Assembly: GCF_023101685.1 (NCBI RefSeq)
Contig: NZ_CP082164.1
Coordinates: 7,812,001 to 7,876,000 of the forward strand
DNA: 64,000 nucleotides
Direction of reading: 5' to 3'
DNA from: Bradyrhizobium sp. 186
Lineage (GTDB): Bacteria; Pseudomonadota; Alphaproteobacteria; Rhizobiales; Xanthobacteraceae
The notes beneath the pieces were generated by a model that saw nothing but the letters and a program-made list of their open reading frames with translations, made no database searches and was not told the origin of the DNA. Shown piece by piece: positions 35,012 to 44,225 of this stretch. A program made the position numbers and the translations under genes. The stretch's first letter is position 1. Each line of letters begins with the position of its first letter.

Positions 35012-35305
35012 CTACGCCAGCGTATGCACGATCACCGGGCCCGCGGCGGCGCTCGCGTGTCCGGCGAGCAGCGGGCCCAGATCCTTCTCGATCCAGGCGA
35101 TCGCGCGCCGGTTCGCCTCCTCCGCCTGCTCGAACTTGTCGAAGATGGAGATCGCGGTCACCGTGTCGTCGCCGGCATAGACCACGTAATAGGCCCTGAA
35201 GCCGTCGACGTCGCTGATGATTGGAACGGCGCCGTCTTTGATGCGGCGCGCCAGCTCTTCCGCGCTCCCGCTTTTTGCCTTGGCCTGACGGATGGCGGCA
35301 TACAT
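35012..35305 (-). CDS. Small antibiotic-biosynthesis-monooxygenase-like (ABM fold) protein
   Basis: A 97-residue protein with the dimeric alpha/beta barrel pattern: a first strand YAAIRQAKAK, a helix SAEELARRI, the central VDGFRAYYVVYAGDDTVTAIS strands and a final helix with AEEANRRAIAWIEKDL. Such proteins may be monooxygenases, haem-binding or plain structural members. GGAGGA precedes the ATG at 35305. No partner gene. Confidence 0.7.
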   Translation of the reverse strand: MYAAIRQAKAKSGSAEELARRIKDGAVPIISDVDGFRAYYVVYAGDDTVTAISIFDKFEQAEEANRRAIAWIEKDLGPLLAGHASAAAGPVIVHTLA

Positions 35306-35536
35306 GGCATCCTCCTCCGGCTGCTGATGTGGGGCATCGTGCCCGTCCCTGATGTTACGCCGGAGCGCAGGGCCGATCCACGCCTTCCTTGGTTAACCCG
35401 CGCCTAATCCGCGCCCTGCGGTCTGCAGCGAACAATTAAGCACGCCTCAACATCGGCGCCTTAGTCTCGCCCCACTCACTTTTCGCAAACAACGGCGGCC
35501 TATTCTGCCGGGCGAAGTGACATCAGGGGGTTCATC

Positions 35537-36343
35537 ATGCGCGTTGCGCTGCTGCTGACCGCGACGATTATCGGCGCGCTCTGCGCCAATCCATCCAATG
35601 CCGGGCCGCTCGAAGCCGACGCAACGGCGCCGCCGTTGCCGCCGGGGTTCCAGAGCTACCGCGGCTACATGTTCGACCTGTCGGAGAACAGCGACCGCAA
35701 GGATGTCGACAAGCTCACCGACAATCTGAAGCGCCAGATCGACGTGGTCGAAGCGGCCGGCCTCTCGCCGCGCGTGCTGCGCTTCTTCCATACCGTCCCG
35801 ATCGTCGCCAGCGAACTGGCCTGCCTCGACGAAGGCGCCGCAACCGCGTGTTACGGCCGGGTTGCCCCGAACGTGGAGCGCCGCGTCCCGCGGATGCTGA
35901 CGGTGTGGGACCATAACAAGCAGCAATGGACCAATCCGAATGCCGTCGATCTCGCGGTCGATTCGGGGCTTGGCGTCATCATGCTGCGGCCGGACATGAT
36001 GCGTTACGAGAAGGAGGCTGTGCTGCTGCACGAGCTGTTGCACGCCTATCACGCCCGGCTGCTGCCCGATGGCTACGACAACAAGGGCGTCAGGGCCTAC
36101 TACGCCTATGCCAAATCCAAGGACCTCCTGCCCAAGGAGGCCTATGCGCTGAAGAATCACATGGAGTTCTTTGCCGTCACCGCCAGCATCTTCCTGGCCG
36201 GAAAGAGCGAATTCCACGACCCCAAGTCCCGCGAAACGCTCAAGGAGAAGATGCCGGACTACTACAAATATCTGGTCGGCGTCTTCGGCTTCGACCCCGA
36301 CCCGCAGGCTGCTTCGAGCGGACCGGTCGCCTCGTTGAAGTAA
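35537..36343 (+). CDS. Secreted HExxH zinc-protease-like protein
   Basis: A 268-residue exported protein. The signal peptide MRVALLLTATIIGALCANPSNAG covers residues 1-22. Near residue 163 LLHELLHAYHARLL contains HELLH, the HExxH zinc site, and YALKNHMEFFAVTASIFLAG about 50 residues later offers a Glu for the third zinc ligand, as in gluzincin or anthrax-lethal-factor-like folds. The rest has no assignment. It is a single gene with its own terminator. Confidence 0.66.
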   Translation: MRVALLLTATIIGALCANPSNAGPLEADATAPPLPPGFQSYRGYMFDLSENSDRKDVDKLTDNLKRQIDVVEAAGLSPRVLRFFHTVPIVASELACLDEGAATACYGRVAPNVERRVPRMLTVWDHNKQQWTNPNAVDLAVDSGLGVIMLRPDMMRYEKEAVLLHELLHAYHARLLPDGYDNKGVRAYYAYAKSKDLLPKEAYALKNHMEFFAVTASIFLAGKSEFHDPKSRETLKEKMPDYYKYLVGVFGFDPDPQAASSGPVASLK

Positions 36344-36376
36344 AACAAAGAGCGCTCCTGCGCCAAAGCATGTCCA

Positions 36377-36403
36377 GGGCCGCGCAACCAGCGCGGCCCT
36401 TTT
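36377..36403 (+). terminator. Terminator after the HExxH protein gene
   Basis: GGGCCGCGC (36377-36385) pairs perfectly with GCGCGGCCC (36391-36399) around AACCA and is followed by TTTT, 34 bases after the stop at 36343. Confidence 0.72.
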
Positions 36404-36518
36404 GATGTTGTAAACCGGAAGATGCGGATGGCGCCCGGCCGGGAATTGCCAAGGTGGGGCCTGATCTGCATAGTCCCGCGCATCGATTTGGTGACTGTTT
36501 CGAAGAGGATGGAAGAAC

Positions 36519-36863
36519 ATGGCGGACGCCGACCTGGATGTCGTGATCCGGCAACTGGCCAGACAAGCGCATACGAGCCTGATGACCCGCGCCAAGGAGC
36601 GGCGGGATCGCTTCAACGCGCTGGCGGCCAAGGCCAAGGGCAAGGACACGAGCGCCCGCTTCAAGACGATGGCCAAGGCCACCATCGAACAGGCTACCGC
36701 GGCCGCCAAGCGCCTCCAGATGTCCGCCGACAACGTCGCCGACAGCTATGCCCGCTCGATGCGAATCGCGGCGAGCACGCCCGTCGTAGCGAAGCCGGCG
36801 AAGGAGAAGCCGGTGAAGAAGGCTGCGAAGGCCAAGCCGGCGAAAGCAAAGAAGGCGAAGTAG
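36519..36863 (+). CDS. Small basic Lys/Ala-rich protein
   Basis: A 114-residue protein of unknown family. The first 85 residues are predicted helical and charged (ARQAHTSLMTRAKERRDRF, then KATIEQATAAAKRL). The last 27 are almost only Lys, Ala, Pro and Val in KPAK-type repeats, like the tails of histone-H1-like or nucleoid-associated proteins. AGAGGATGGAAGA precedes the ATG. DNA or RNA binding is inference from charge only. Confidence 0.62.
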   Translation: MADADLDVVIRQLARQAHTSLMTRAKERRDRFNALAAKAKGKDTSARFKTMAKATIEQATAAAKRLQMSADNVADSYARSMRIAASTPVVAKPAKEKPVKKAAKAKPAKAKKAK

Positions 36864-36878
36864 TCGCGGCGCTTTCTT

Positions 36879-37028
36879 CCTTCTCCCCTTGAAGGAGAAG
36901 GTGGCGCGAAGCGCCGGATGAGGGGTTATTTCCGCAAGCTCTACTGCACGAGCTTCACACGCGGAGAGATACCCCTCACCCGTCTCGCCGCTACGCGGCG
37001 AGCCACCCTCTCCCACAAGGGGAGAGGG
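36879..37028. repeat. CTCTCCCC-type repeat pair between convergent genes
   Basis: Two parts: CCTTCTCCCCTTGAAGGAGAAGG with GCGCGAAGCGC and GATGAGGGG at 36879-36926, and ACCCCTCACCCGTCTCG to CCCTCTCCCACAAGGGGAGAGGG ending at 37028. The two halves face each other, so the whole can fold back. It separates the Lys/Ala-rich gene (plus) and the TPR gene (minus). Confidence 0.7.
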
Positions 37029-37036
37029 TAAGATCT

Positions 37037-37678
37037 TCACCGCCGCGGCGCGGAGACCGGGGTCGGCTCGGCGCTCGTGAGCTCGGCGAGCTTCGCGCGG
37101 GCCGCGTCACGGGTGCGGCCGTCCTTGCCGGCCGGCAGCGCTAGAGCTGCTTCGAAATCGGCGCGCGCGTCATCGGCCTGGCCGCGGGCGAGGAACGCGA
37201 GGCCGCGGTCGAGACGGGCCTGCGCATCCGATGGGCCGAGACGGATCGCCGTGTTGTAGCTCAGGATGGCGCGGTCGAGATCGCCCTTGGCGGCGAGCGC
37301 AAGACCGCGCTGGTGGTAGGGCGCGGCAAGCTTGGGATCATGCGCGATCGCTTCGTCATAGTCCTCGATGGCGAGCTCCAGTTCGCCATGCTCCCGGCGC
37401 GCGAGAGCGCGGTCGCGATAGAGCGAGGCGCGGTTGGGATTGAGGTGGATGGCCTCGTCGAAATCGGCGATCGCCCGCCGCCAGTCGCCATGACGCAGCG
37501 CGATCCGTCCGCGCCCCTCATAGGCGAAAGCGATCAGCGAACCGCGCAACGGCGAGAAGCCGATCACGGCCGAGCAGATGTCGGGGTCGTCCTCGTCGCC
37601 GCAATTGACGACCATGTGCGTGGACAGGCCGATGAGCACGCCCAGGACGATCAGCAATGGCACGGCAGCTTTGGTCAT
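37037..37678 (-). CDS. TPR-repeat protein with N-terminal membrane anchor
   Basis: A 213-residue protein. A hydrophobic N-terminal segment (VPLLIVLGVLIGLSTHMVV) looks like an uncleaved anchor. Four tetratricopeptide repeats follow: GRIALRHGDWRRAIADFDEA, ALARREHGELELAIEDYDEA, GLALAAKGDLDRAILSYNTA and a last GLAFLARGQADDARADFEAA. TPRs bind partner proteins; the partner is unknown. Confidence 0.82.
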   Translation of the reverse strand: MTKAAVPLLIVLGVLIGLSTHMVVNCGDEDDPDICSAVIGFSPLRGSLIAFAYEGRGRIALRHGDWRRAIADFDEAIHLNPNRASLYRDRALARREHGELELAIEDYDEAIAHDPKLAAPYHQRGLALAAKGDLDRAILSYNTAIRLGPSDAQARLDRGLAFLARGQADDARADFEAALALPAGKDGRTRDAARAKLAELTSAEPTPVSAPRR

Positions 37679-37812
37679 CTTCGACGGCGGCCGGCGACGG
37701 ACCGGCCACGCATCCCCTTTCGAAGGAATGGTTTCGCAGGGGTGTTAACACCGGCGGCGACCAACCTGTGTGCACCAGGTCACAAAGCGTTCAAATTCCG
37801 GCAGGTTCTGCA

Positions 37813-38763
37813 TCAACCCCAAGGACCACGTGAAGAAGGCCCGCGCCAGGACGAGCGGCCCCACGGGCTTTGCGGCGGATAGTTTTCATTGGCGCCGACT
37901 GATGGCGCGGCATGCGCGCCGAGTTCGGCCGCGAGTTGCTGAAGCGCCGCGATGCGGTTCTGCGTCGAGGGATGGGTGGCGAAGAGATTGTCCACGCCAT
38001 GGCCAGACAGCGGGTTGATGATGAACATGTGCGCGGTCGCAGGATTTCGCTCGGCCTCGACATTCGGCACCTGATGCGCGGCCCTCTCGATCTTGACCAG
38101 CGCCGATGCCAGCCACATCGGCTGGCCGGCGATGCGCGCGCCGAAATTGTCGGCGGCGTATTCGCGGGTCCGACTGATCGCCATCTGCACCAGCAAGGCG
38201 CCAAGCGGTGCCAGGATCATCATCAGGATCGACCCGACGATGCCGGGGCCGCTGTTGTTGTCGCGGTTGCCCCCGAAGAACATGCCGAACTGGGCGAGCA
38301 TGGAGATCGCGCCGGCGATGGTCGCGGTGATCGTCATCAGGAGCGTGTCGTGATGCTTGATATGCGCAAGCTCGTGGGCGATGACGCCGGCGAGCTCCTC
38401 GCGGCTGAGCTGGTGCATCAAGCCGGTGGTGACGGCGACCGCGGCATTGTCGGGATTGCGGCCGGTCGCGAACGCGTTGGGCTGCGGCTCGTCCATCAGG
38501 AACACGCGCGGCATCGGCAGGCCGGCGCGGCCCGCAAGCTCGGCGACGAGGCCGACCAGTTCCGGCGCGCTGGCGCGGTCGACCTCACGGGCGCCGTACA
38601 TCGAGAGCACCATGCGGTCGGAGTTCCAATAGGTGAGGAGATTGGTCGCCGCCGCAATGACCAGCGCGATCATGGCACCGGAGGCACCGCCGATCAGATA
38701 GCCCACACCCATGAACAGGGCGGTGAGGCCTGCGAGAAGCATTGCGGTACGAAGATAGTTCAT
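37813..38763 (-). CDS. htpX: Membrane zinc metalloprotease HtpX
   Basis: A 316-residue M48B protease of membrane quality control. Two N-terminal helices ([18 protein letters not shown] and [17 protein letters not shown]) precede the catalytic domain; HELAH at residues 130-134 is the zinc site, and [16 protein letters not shown] has the third ligand Glu. Two more helices follow HELAH. The C-terminus is extended by a Ser/Trp/Gly-rich tail. Single gene. Confidence 0.92.
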   Translation of the reverse strand: MNYLRTAMLLAGLTALFMGVGYLIGGASGAMIALVIAAATNLLTYWNSDRMVLSMYGAREVDRASAPELVGLVAELAGRAGLPMPRVFLMDEPQPNAFATGRNPDNAAVAVTTGLMHQLSREELAGVIAHELAHIKHHDTLLMTITATIAGAISMLAQFGMFFGGNRDNNSGPGIVGSILMMILAPLGALLVQMAISRTREYAADNFGARIAGQPMWLASALVKIERAAHQVPNVEAERNPATAHMFIINPLSGHGVDNLFATHPSTQNRIAALQQLAAELGAHAAPSVGANENYPPQSPWGRSSWRGPSSRGPWG

Positions 38764-39337
38764 GGCGATGCCCTATTGTCCCAAGGACGAGTCCCTGCCG
38801 CGGTGCAGGTAGTGATGTCCCCCTCGACGCGGCAAGGGGCCAAAGACTGCGTCGAGGCGACGCGCCCGGATTTTTGCTCGACCTTGATCGAACTGGAACC
38901 GCGCCGCGACGCGCCTGGTACCGCTAAACCTTACCGCGTTGTTGTACAAAACACACGTTAGCGTTTAGCGGATTCGAAAGCGCGAGCTTCTCTTATCCAG
39001 TCCGTGGGGCGCACGCTGCTCCGGCACGAGACAAATTCGTCGCCGGCAGTCATCGGCGGGGCTACCGCCATGATGGATCGCTCTCGCGCCGTTTCCACAG
39101 ACGACATCCCTCACGCGCTATCGCAACCATCACTGGTCGATCAACTCGTCAGCACCCGCTGAGTGCAAAGAATCATTAACCGCATTCAAGATCCTGTTTG
39201 CGCGGCGAACAGATGCCGGTTCGATCCCGCAATTGTCCGTACTTGATCTCTCCTAAGGGCTCTGTTTGGATAGTTTTCGTTCGGCAATTCGTATTTCGGA
39301 TAGTCGTTAAAGAAAGATAGATGGAGACCGTCGTTCA
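38764..39337. other. 574-base intergenic region, divergent promoters of htpX and a Crp/Fnr gene
   Basis: No gene is convincing here. It must hold the htpX promoter (near 38770-38960) and that of the regulator starting at 39338. A very short frame, ATGGAGACCGTCGTTCATTGA at 39321-39341 (METVVH then stop), overlaps the regulator's TTG start and could affect its translation. Confidence 0.4.
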
Positions 39338-40141
39338 TTGACCGCTCGTTCACCAGAAAGCATCGCGACCGTCCACGGCACTAGCATCGGCAATCGGCTG
39401 CTGGCGGCGTTGCCACCGGCGGATCTCGGCTTGCTCACGCCCCACTTCCGGACGGTCTCGTTCGAACCCGATGCCGTCTTGGTGCGGTCGGGCGATGAGC
39501 TCGACCCGGTTTACTTTCCCCATAGCGGCGCAATCGCCTTTATGCTCGATATGCCAGACGGGCAAACGGTCGCAACCACATTGATGGGGCGGGAAGGCGC
39601 TTTGGCCTCGTTTTCCGTGCTCGGCCCATCGCTTTCATCCGTGACCGCGGTTGCTCGCGTGGCCGGCACGGCATCGCAGATCTCCGCCGCCAAGTTTCGG
39701 GCTGCCTATGCGCAAAGCGCGGCCATCAGGAATGTCGTGCAGGTTCACGTCCGCGCGCTGATGTTGCAGCTCCAGCACGTTGCCGCCTGCAACGCGCTGC
39801 ACCTGGTGGATGGCCGCATGGCGCGGTGGCTTCTGCAGCTCCACGACCGCGTTCCCGATGATCTCCTTCCGGTGACGCAGGAGGCGCTTGCGCAGTTGCT
39901 TGGGGTGCGGCGGACAACAGTGACCCTGACGATGAGCAAGCTGCGCGCGGCCGGCGCCGTTCCGTCCGACCGGCGCGGGTTTGTAGAGATCGACCGGGCG
40001 CGGCTCGAGAGCGTTGCATGCGGTTGTTATGCGCTCATGCAGCGCAAGATCGATCGGATGTATTGCCAGGAATTGTCGGCGCCGCAGCCTGCCCTTGCGC
40101 CATTCCGGGAAACAACCGCGCTGCGGTCAGGGCGCGTATGA
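39338..40141 (+). CDS. Crp/Fnr-family transcriptional regulator
   Basis: A 267-residue regulator. Residues about 25-140 form a cyclic-nucleotide-binding-like beta roll (LVRSGDELDPVYFPHSGAIAF), and about 160-225 a Crp-type helix-turn-helix with LPVTQEALAQLLGVRRTTVT as the recognition region. There are no cysteines that would suggest an Fnr cluster. The start is TTG at 39338 with GGAGA about ten bases upstream; no ATG occurs before residue 70. Effector and targets unknown. Downstream lies the broken cupin copy. Confidence 0.82.
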   Translation: MTARSPESIATVHGTSIGNRLLAALPPADLGLLTPHFRTVSFEPDAVLVRSGDELDPVYFPHSGAIAFMLDMPDGQTVATTLMGREGALASFSVLGPSLSSVTAVARVAGTASQISAAKFRAAYAQSAAIRNVVQVHVRALMLQLQHVAACNALHLVDGRMARWLLQLHDRVPDDLLPVTQEALAQLLGVRRTTVTLTMSKLRAAGAVPSDRRGFVEIDRARLESVACGCYALMQRKIDRMYCQELSAPQPALAPFRETTALRSGRV

Positions 40142-40206
40142 GGCCCGCTGCGCCCCCGATAGCAGCGCAATCGCGGACCTCACCGAAGGTCCGAGTTGGG
40201 TCAAGA

Positions 40207-40714
40207 ACGGTCATAGAGTAAGCTAAACCGGACCGCTGATTTTGCCACTCGGCGTCAAGTGTTTTCGAGACCCTGCGGCAGACTAATCCAGAGAACTGTC
40301 TGTTCTTCCGGCGAATGTAGCGATTTGTGTCCCTTGCCATCAACGTCCTCAAACAAGACGAAGCTACCGGCCGGTACGAGCCGCTCATCTCCATCACTTG
40401 TTTGGTATTCTGCCGATCCATCAAGCCTCACTGTCAGTACGCGCTCCGGGACCGTATGCCAATCTACCTGTCGCGCACCCGCCGGAATGTGCGTGAAACG
40501 GATGCCTGACGCCACGTACTTCGCCGACACTTCGAAATGCAGCGGCATTGGGGTGAACCTGTCGAGATGTTGTCGGGATTTCGACCTCATCGAAGTGGGA
40601 CTCGCCGTCGGCTGTCGAGTAAACGCGCAGGCACTTCATCTTAGCCTCCGTTCCTTGAGTTGCACTACGCCACATTTCCATGACCGCGTAGGAAGCGTCT
40701 GGGTCCGAAGTGGG
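40207..40714. repeat. Twin block, copy B (508 bp, carries the frameshifted cupin gene)
   Basis: Aligns with 4491-4995 with about ten substitutions, one inserted A near 40535-40537 and an inserted AG near the 5' end of the gene leader. Its edges are sharp: left after the Crp/Fnr stop region, right at GTGGG about 40714. No flanking direct repeat was seen. Confidence 0.9.
40255..40639 (-). pseudogene. Second cupin copy, frameshifted
   Basis: The same small cupin as at 4539-4922, with the same start context (GGAGG, ATG at 40639). An extra A at about 40535-40537 breaks the frame after residue 34 or so (PNAAAF), so translation from the ATG runs into an unrelated tail. The length of 385 bases is one more than the intact copy. 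An alternative in-frame start upstream could still give a 111-residue version with a different first 18 residues, but that start lacks support. Confidence 0.82.
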
Positions 40715-40863
40715 CACACAAGCGGAAACGAAACACCGCTCGGGAATACAATTGCCGATTAGGCGGTCTGGACGCCAAAGTCGTTGCCTAAATCGCCCGA
40801 ACTAGAGAACGGAATTGCCCACTGAACAGCCTAAAGTTGCGGAATCGCGAAGGTGGGCAGGCT

Positions 40864-41850
40864 ATGAACGGCGTGCGAACGGGATTTTTAGACTCCATCG
40901 GCAATACGCCATTGATCAGGTTGCGAATGGCGTCGGAGGCCACAAGCTGCGAGATCTACGGCAAGGCTGAATTTCTTAATCCTGGTGGCTCGATCAAGGA
41001 TCGTGCGGCCCTCGCCATGATCAATGATGCTGAGCAGAGCGGCAAGCTCGGACCGGGCGGTGTCATTGTCGAAGGCACGGCCGGAAATGTCGGCATCGGC
41101 ATTGCGCTCGTGGCTAATGCACGCGGTTATCGAAGCGTGATCGTGATGCCCGACACGCAAAGTCAGGAAAAGAAGGATATGTTGCGGTTATGTGGTGCGG
41201 ACCTGCGACTGGTCCCCGCGGTTCCCTATTCAAATCCCGGTCATTACGCTCGCTATTCCGGCCAGCTCGCCGAAGAACTCGGTGCGTTCTGGGCCAACCA
41301 GTTCGACAACGTTGCCAATCGCGAGGGCCACTACCGCACGACAGGACCTGAGATTTGGGAGCAAACGGGCGGAAAAATCGATGGCTTTACCTGTGCCGTC
41401 GGCAGTGGCGGGACTTTGGGTGGGGTCGCGCGAGCTCTCAAGGAGCGAAATCCAGCCGTCAGGATTGCGCTCAGCGACCCCATGGGGGCCGCGCTCTATG
41501 ACTGGTTCACCAAGGGCGAGCTGACGACCGAAGGAGACTCGATCACCGAAGGCATAGGACAAGTGCGTGTGACAAGGAACCTGGAAGGCACGCCAATTGA
41601 CGCGGCGTATCAGATCACGGACGAGGAAGCGTTGCCCGTTCTATTCGACCTGATCGAGCATGAAGGACTTGTGCTTGGTGGGTCGAGCGCCATCAACATC
41701 GTTGGAGCCATGCAACTTGCGCGCGACCTCGGTCCGGGCAAGACCATCGTGACCATCCTCGCGGATGGCGGGCAGCGCTATCAATCCAAGCTGTTCAACC
41801 CGGACTTCCTACGTAAGAAAAATCTGCCCACCCCACGTTGGATGGAATAG
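40864..41850 (+). CDS. Cysteine-synthase-family PLP enzyme, variant substrate loop
   Basis: A 328-residue fold-type II PLP enzyme. NPGGSIKDRAAL places the Schiff-base lysine at residue 45, and CAVGSGGTLGG is the phosphate-binding glycine loop. The substrate loop, TSGNTG in CysK and CysM, reads TAGNVG at residues 72-77, so the serine and second threonine are replaced. It is therefore either a cysteine synthase with changed preference or a related enzyme such as a cysteine desulfhydrase (Cds1-like). An AGG-containing leader precedes the ATG at 40864. Single gene. Confidence 0.8.
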   Translation: MNGVRTGFLDSIGNTPLIRLRMASEATSCEIYGKAEFLNPGGSIKDRAALAMINDAEQSGKLGPGGVIVEGTAGNVGIGIALVANARGYRSVIVMPDTQSQEKKDMLRLCGADLRLVPAVPYSNPGHYARYSGQLAEELGAFWANQFDNVANREGHYRTTGPEIWEQTGGKIDGFTCAVGSGGTLGGVARALKERNPAVRIALSDPMGAALYDWFTKGELTTEGDSITEGIGQVRVTRNLEGTPIDAAYQITDEEALPVLFDLIEHEGLVLGGSSAINIVGAMQLARDLGPGKTIVTILADGGQRYQSKLFNPDFLRKKNLPTPRWME

Positions 41851-42137
41851 CAACCCGCCATCGGGCTGCACATCCGTGCGTTCCCGCAATGTCTGTTCTG
41901 GGTCAAGAACAGTGATGCTCTGATCGAGCGGCACATTTCCGCTTGGCCCTTGAGTCTGGACATCTGCGGGTTAATGAGTACCCGCCGTCGGCCGGCACGG
42001 CCCGCGCCGCCGGTGGGCAATGGACGATTACGGACGGGATGAGCAGGCCTGAAGGACGTCGAAAGGATGGCTTGAGGCCAGCACTTCACCTAAACTGCGG
42101 GAGATTTCACGCTGGTCATCCCTCTGCCGGAAAGCTC
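41851..42137. other. 287-base gap before the lytic transglycosylase gene
   Basis: No gene is convincing. An open frame in phase with the transglycosylase begins at 41943 but its residues look like untranslated leader. The words GGGTCAAGAACAGTGATGC and CATTTCCGCTTGGCCC resemble the dispersed degenerate element noted at 1363-1430 and 4391-4456. Confidence 0.35.
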
Positions 42138-43442
42138 ATGCTCCAGACCCGATTTGCAATCGCGGCCGCCACTCTGCTCGCATTCTCCGCAACCGCTTCC
42201 GCTCAATTCCAGCCACCGCCCGTCAAACCGCAGGCCGCACCTAGGCCGGCCGCGCCCTCGCCGCGCGCGGCGTCGTGCCACAATGGGGCGAGCTTCGATC
42301 GCTTCGTGGCAGACGTGAAAAGCCAGGCGGTTGCCGCCGGTGTGTCGCAGCACACGATCGCGGAGACCTCGCCCTACCTCGTCTACGACCAGGGCATCGT
42401 CAACCGCGACCGCGGCCAGCGCGTGTTCGGCCAGCTCTTCACCGAATTTGCCGGCCGCATGGCCGCGCCCTATCGCATGCAGAACGGCCAGCAGCACATC
42501 AAGACCCATGCGGCGGCGTTCGCGCGCGCCGAAAAGGAATATGGCGTGCCGCCGGCGGTGATCGCGGCGTTCTGGGGCCTCGAGAGCGATTTCGGCGCCA
42601 ACATGGGCAATTTGCCGACACTGAAATCGCTGGTGTCGCTCGCCTATGACTGCCGCCGCTCGGAGATGTTCGTGAACGAGACCATCGCCGCGCTGAAGGT
42701 CATCGACCGCGGCGATCTTGCACCCGACGAGATGATCGGCTCCTGGGCCGGCGAGCTCGGCCAGACACAGTTTTTGCCGGTGCACTATGTCAACTATGCC
42801 GTCGACTATGACGGCGATGGACGGCGCGACCTGTTGCGTAGCGAACCGGACGTGATCGGCTCGACCGCGAACTACATCGCCAACGGCTTGAAGTGGCGGC
42901 GCGGCGAGCCGTGGCTGGAAGAGATCAAGGTGCCGCAAAACCTGCCGTGGGATCAGACCGATCTCACGGTGCAGCAGCCGCGCTCGAAATGGGCGCAGCT
43001 CGGTGTCACCTATCCGGACGGACGGCCGCTGCCGAACGACAATCTCGCGGCCTCCGTGCTGCTGCCGATGGGACGGACGGGACCTGCATTCATGGCCTAT
43101 CCGAATTTCGCGGCTTACACCGAGTGGAATAACTCGCTGATCTATTCGACCACCGCGGGCTATCTCGCCTCGCGCATCGCGGGCGCGGCCCCGATGCGCA
43201 AGCCGGCCCAACCGGTGGCGCAACTGCCGTTCAACGAGCTCAAGGAGTTGCAGCAGCTCCTGGTCCGGGCAGGCTTCAATGTCGGCAAGGTCGACGGCGT
43301 GCTGGGCCAGCAGAGCCGGGCAGCCGTGAAGGCGATGCAGGTCAAATACGGCCTGCCCGCCGATTCCTGGCCGACCGCCGAGTTGCTCGCGCGCATGCGC
43401 GGCGCCACGGCACAGGCGCAGCCGGCAGCGACGATCCGGTAG
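42138..43442 (+). CDS. Lytic murein transglycosylase (MltB-like) with peptidoglycan-binding domain
   Basis: A 434-residue secreted enzyme that cuts peptidoglycan glycan strands to 1,6-anhydro ends. A signal peptide ends near FSATASAQ (about residue 23), and a Pro/Ala-rich linker follows. The catalytic Glu is in AAFWGLESDFGANMG near residue 150, SWAGELGQTQFLPVHYVNYA is the SLT-2 motif, and about 362-420 form a PG_binding_1 domain (LQQLLVRAGFNVGKVDGVLG). The ATG at 42138 gives the signal peptide. Single gene. Confidence 0.9.
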   Translation: MLQTRFAIAAATLLAFSATASAQFQPPPVKPQAAPRPAAPSPRAASCHNGASFDRFVADVKSQAVAAGVSQHTIAETSPYLVYDQGIVNRDRGQRVFGQLFTEFAGRMAAPYRMQNGQQHIKTHAAAFARAEKEYGVPPAVIAAFWGLESDFGANMGNLPTLKSLVSLAYDCRRSEMFVNETIAALKVIDRGDLAPDEMIGSWAGELGQTQFLPVHYVNYAVDYDGDGRRDLLRSEPDVIGSTANYIANGLKWRRGEPWLEEIKVPQNLPWDQTDLTVQQPRSKWAQLGVTYPDGRPLPNDNLAASVLLPMGRTGPAFMAYPNFAAYTEWNNSLIYSTTAGYLASRIAGAAPMRKPAQPVAQLPFNELKELQQLLVRAGFNVGKVDGVLGQQSRAAVKAMQVKYGLPADSWPTAELLARMRGATAQAQPAATIR

Positions 43443-43550
43443 AATTTTTTGCCTGCATAAGCAGCTTCGGCAATTGTATTTTTCCGTGGCGCGCCCATGT
43501 CTGGGGCTCAGGTTTCTCCTGAGATTTCCCATCATGAGAGCGAGCATCAC

Positions 43551-44054
43551 ATGTCCTTCCACGACGCCGTCGTCCCCGCCTATTTGCAAATGCTGAACAG
43601 CCTCACCGGACTGCTCACCAAGGCAGAAGCGCATTGCGCGGCCAAAAAGGTCGACCCCGGCGTCCTGCTCGGCTCCCGCCTCTTCCCGGACATGCTGCCG
43701 CTGGGAAAGCAGATCCAGCTCGTCAGCGATTTCGCCACCAAGGGCTGTGCGCGGCTGACGCATAGCGAGGTGCCCTCGACCGCCGATACCGAGACGAGCT
43801 TTGCGGAATTGAAGCAGCGGCTGGCCAAGACGATCGACTACGTGAAATCGTTCAAGCCGGAGCAATTCGAGGGCGCCGATACCAAGGACGTTACCTTCCC
43901 GGCCGGCCCCGACAAATCCATCACCATGAAGGGCCAGCAATTCTTGAGCGCGTTCTCGCTGCCGAACTTCTATTTCCACGCCACGACCGCCCATGGCATT
44001 TTGCGTCACAATGGCGTCGAGATCGGAAAGCGCGACTTCCTCGGCGCGAACTGA
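43551..44054 (+). CDS. DUF1993 family protein
   Basis: A 167-residue helical protein matching DUF1993: MSFHDAVVPAYLQMLNSL at the start, LFPDMLPLGKQIQLVSDFATKGCARL in the middle and PNFYFHATTAHGILRHNG near the end. The fold is probably a DinB-like four-helix bundle, with His and Asp residues that could bind a metal. Function unknown. The ATG at 43551 begins the conserved part; an upstream ATG in frame is weaker. Confidence 0.82.
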   Translation: MSFHDAVVPAYLQMLNSLTGLLTKAEAHCAAKKVDPGVLLGSRLFPDMLPLGKQIQLVSDFATKGCARLTHSEVPSTADTETSFAELKQRLAKTIDYVKSFKPEQFEGADTKDVTFPAGPDKSITMKGQQFLSAFSLPNFYFHATTAHGILRHNGVEIGKRDFLGAN

Positions 44055-44060
44055 GATGCG

Positions 44061-44094
44061 GGGCCGTGGCAGCGGAAATCCGGTGCCACGGCCC
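44061..44094 (+). terminator. Hairpin after the DUF1993 gene
   Basis: A perfect 11-bp stem, GGGCCGTGGCA (44061-44071) with TGCCACGGCCC (44084-44094), with a 12-base loop, six bases after the stop. A short AAATTG follows, not a T-run. Confidence 0.6.
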
Positions 44095-44225
44095 AAATTG
44101 CATATGAATTATGCTAGGCGGGACGCTGCGCGCAGCTCGCCTGCACTTTCCGTATGGCTCCTCCCTTGCGCTAATTGCCGCGATGCACAAGTGTTCCGGA
44201 CCTCTCACCGCCTGGAAGCAATCCC

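Noticed and set aside
42090..44096. Minus-strand open frame of 668 codons
   Set aside because: It lies antisense to the lytic transglycosylase and DUF1993 genes, has no family motif, and is an effect of GC-rich codon use.
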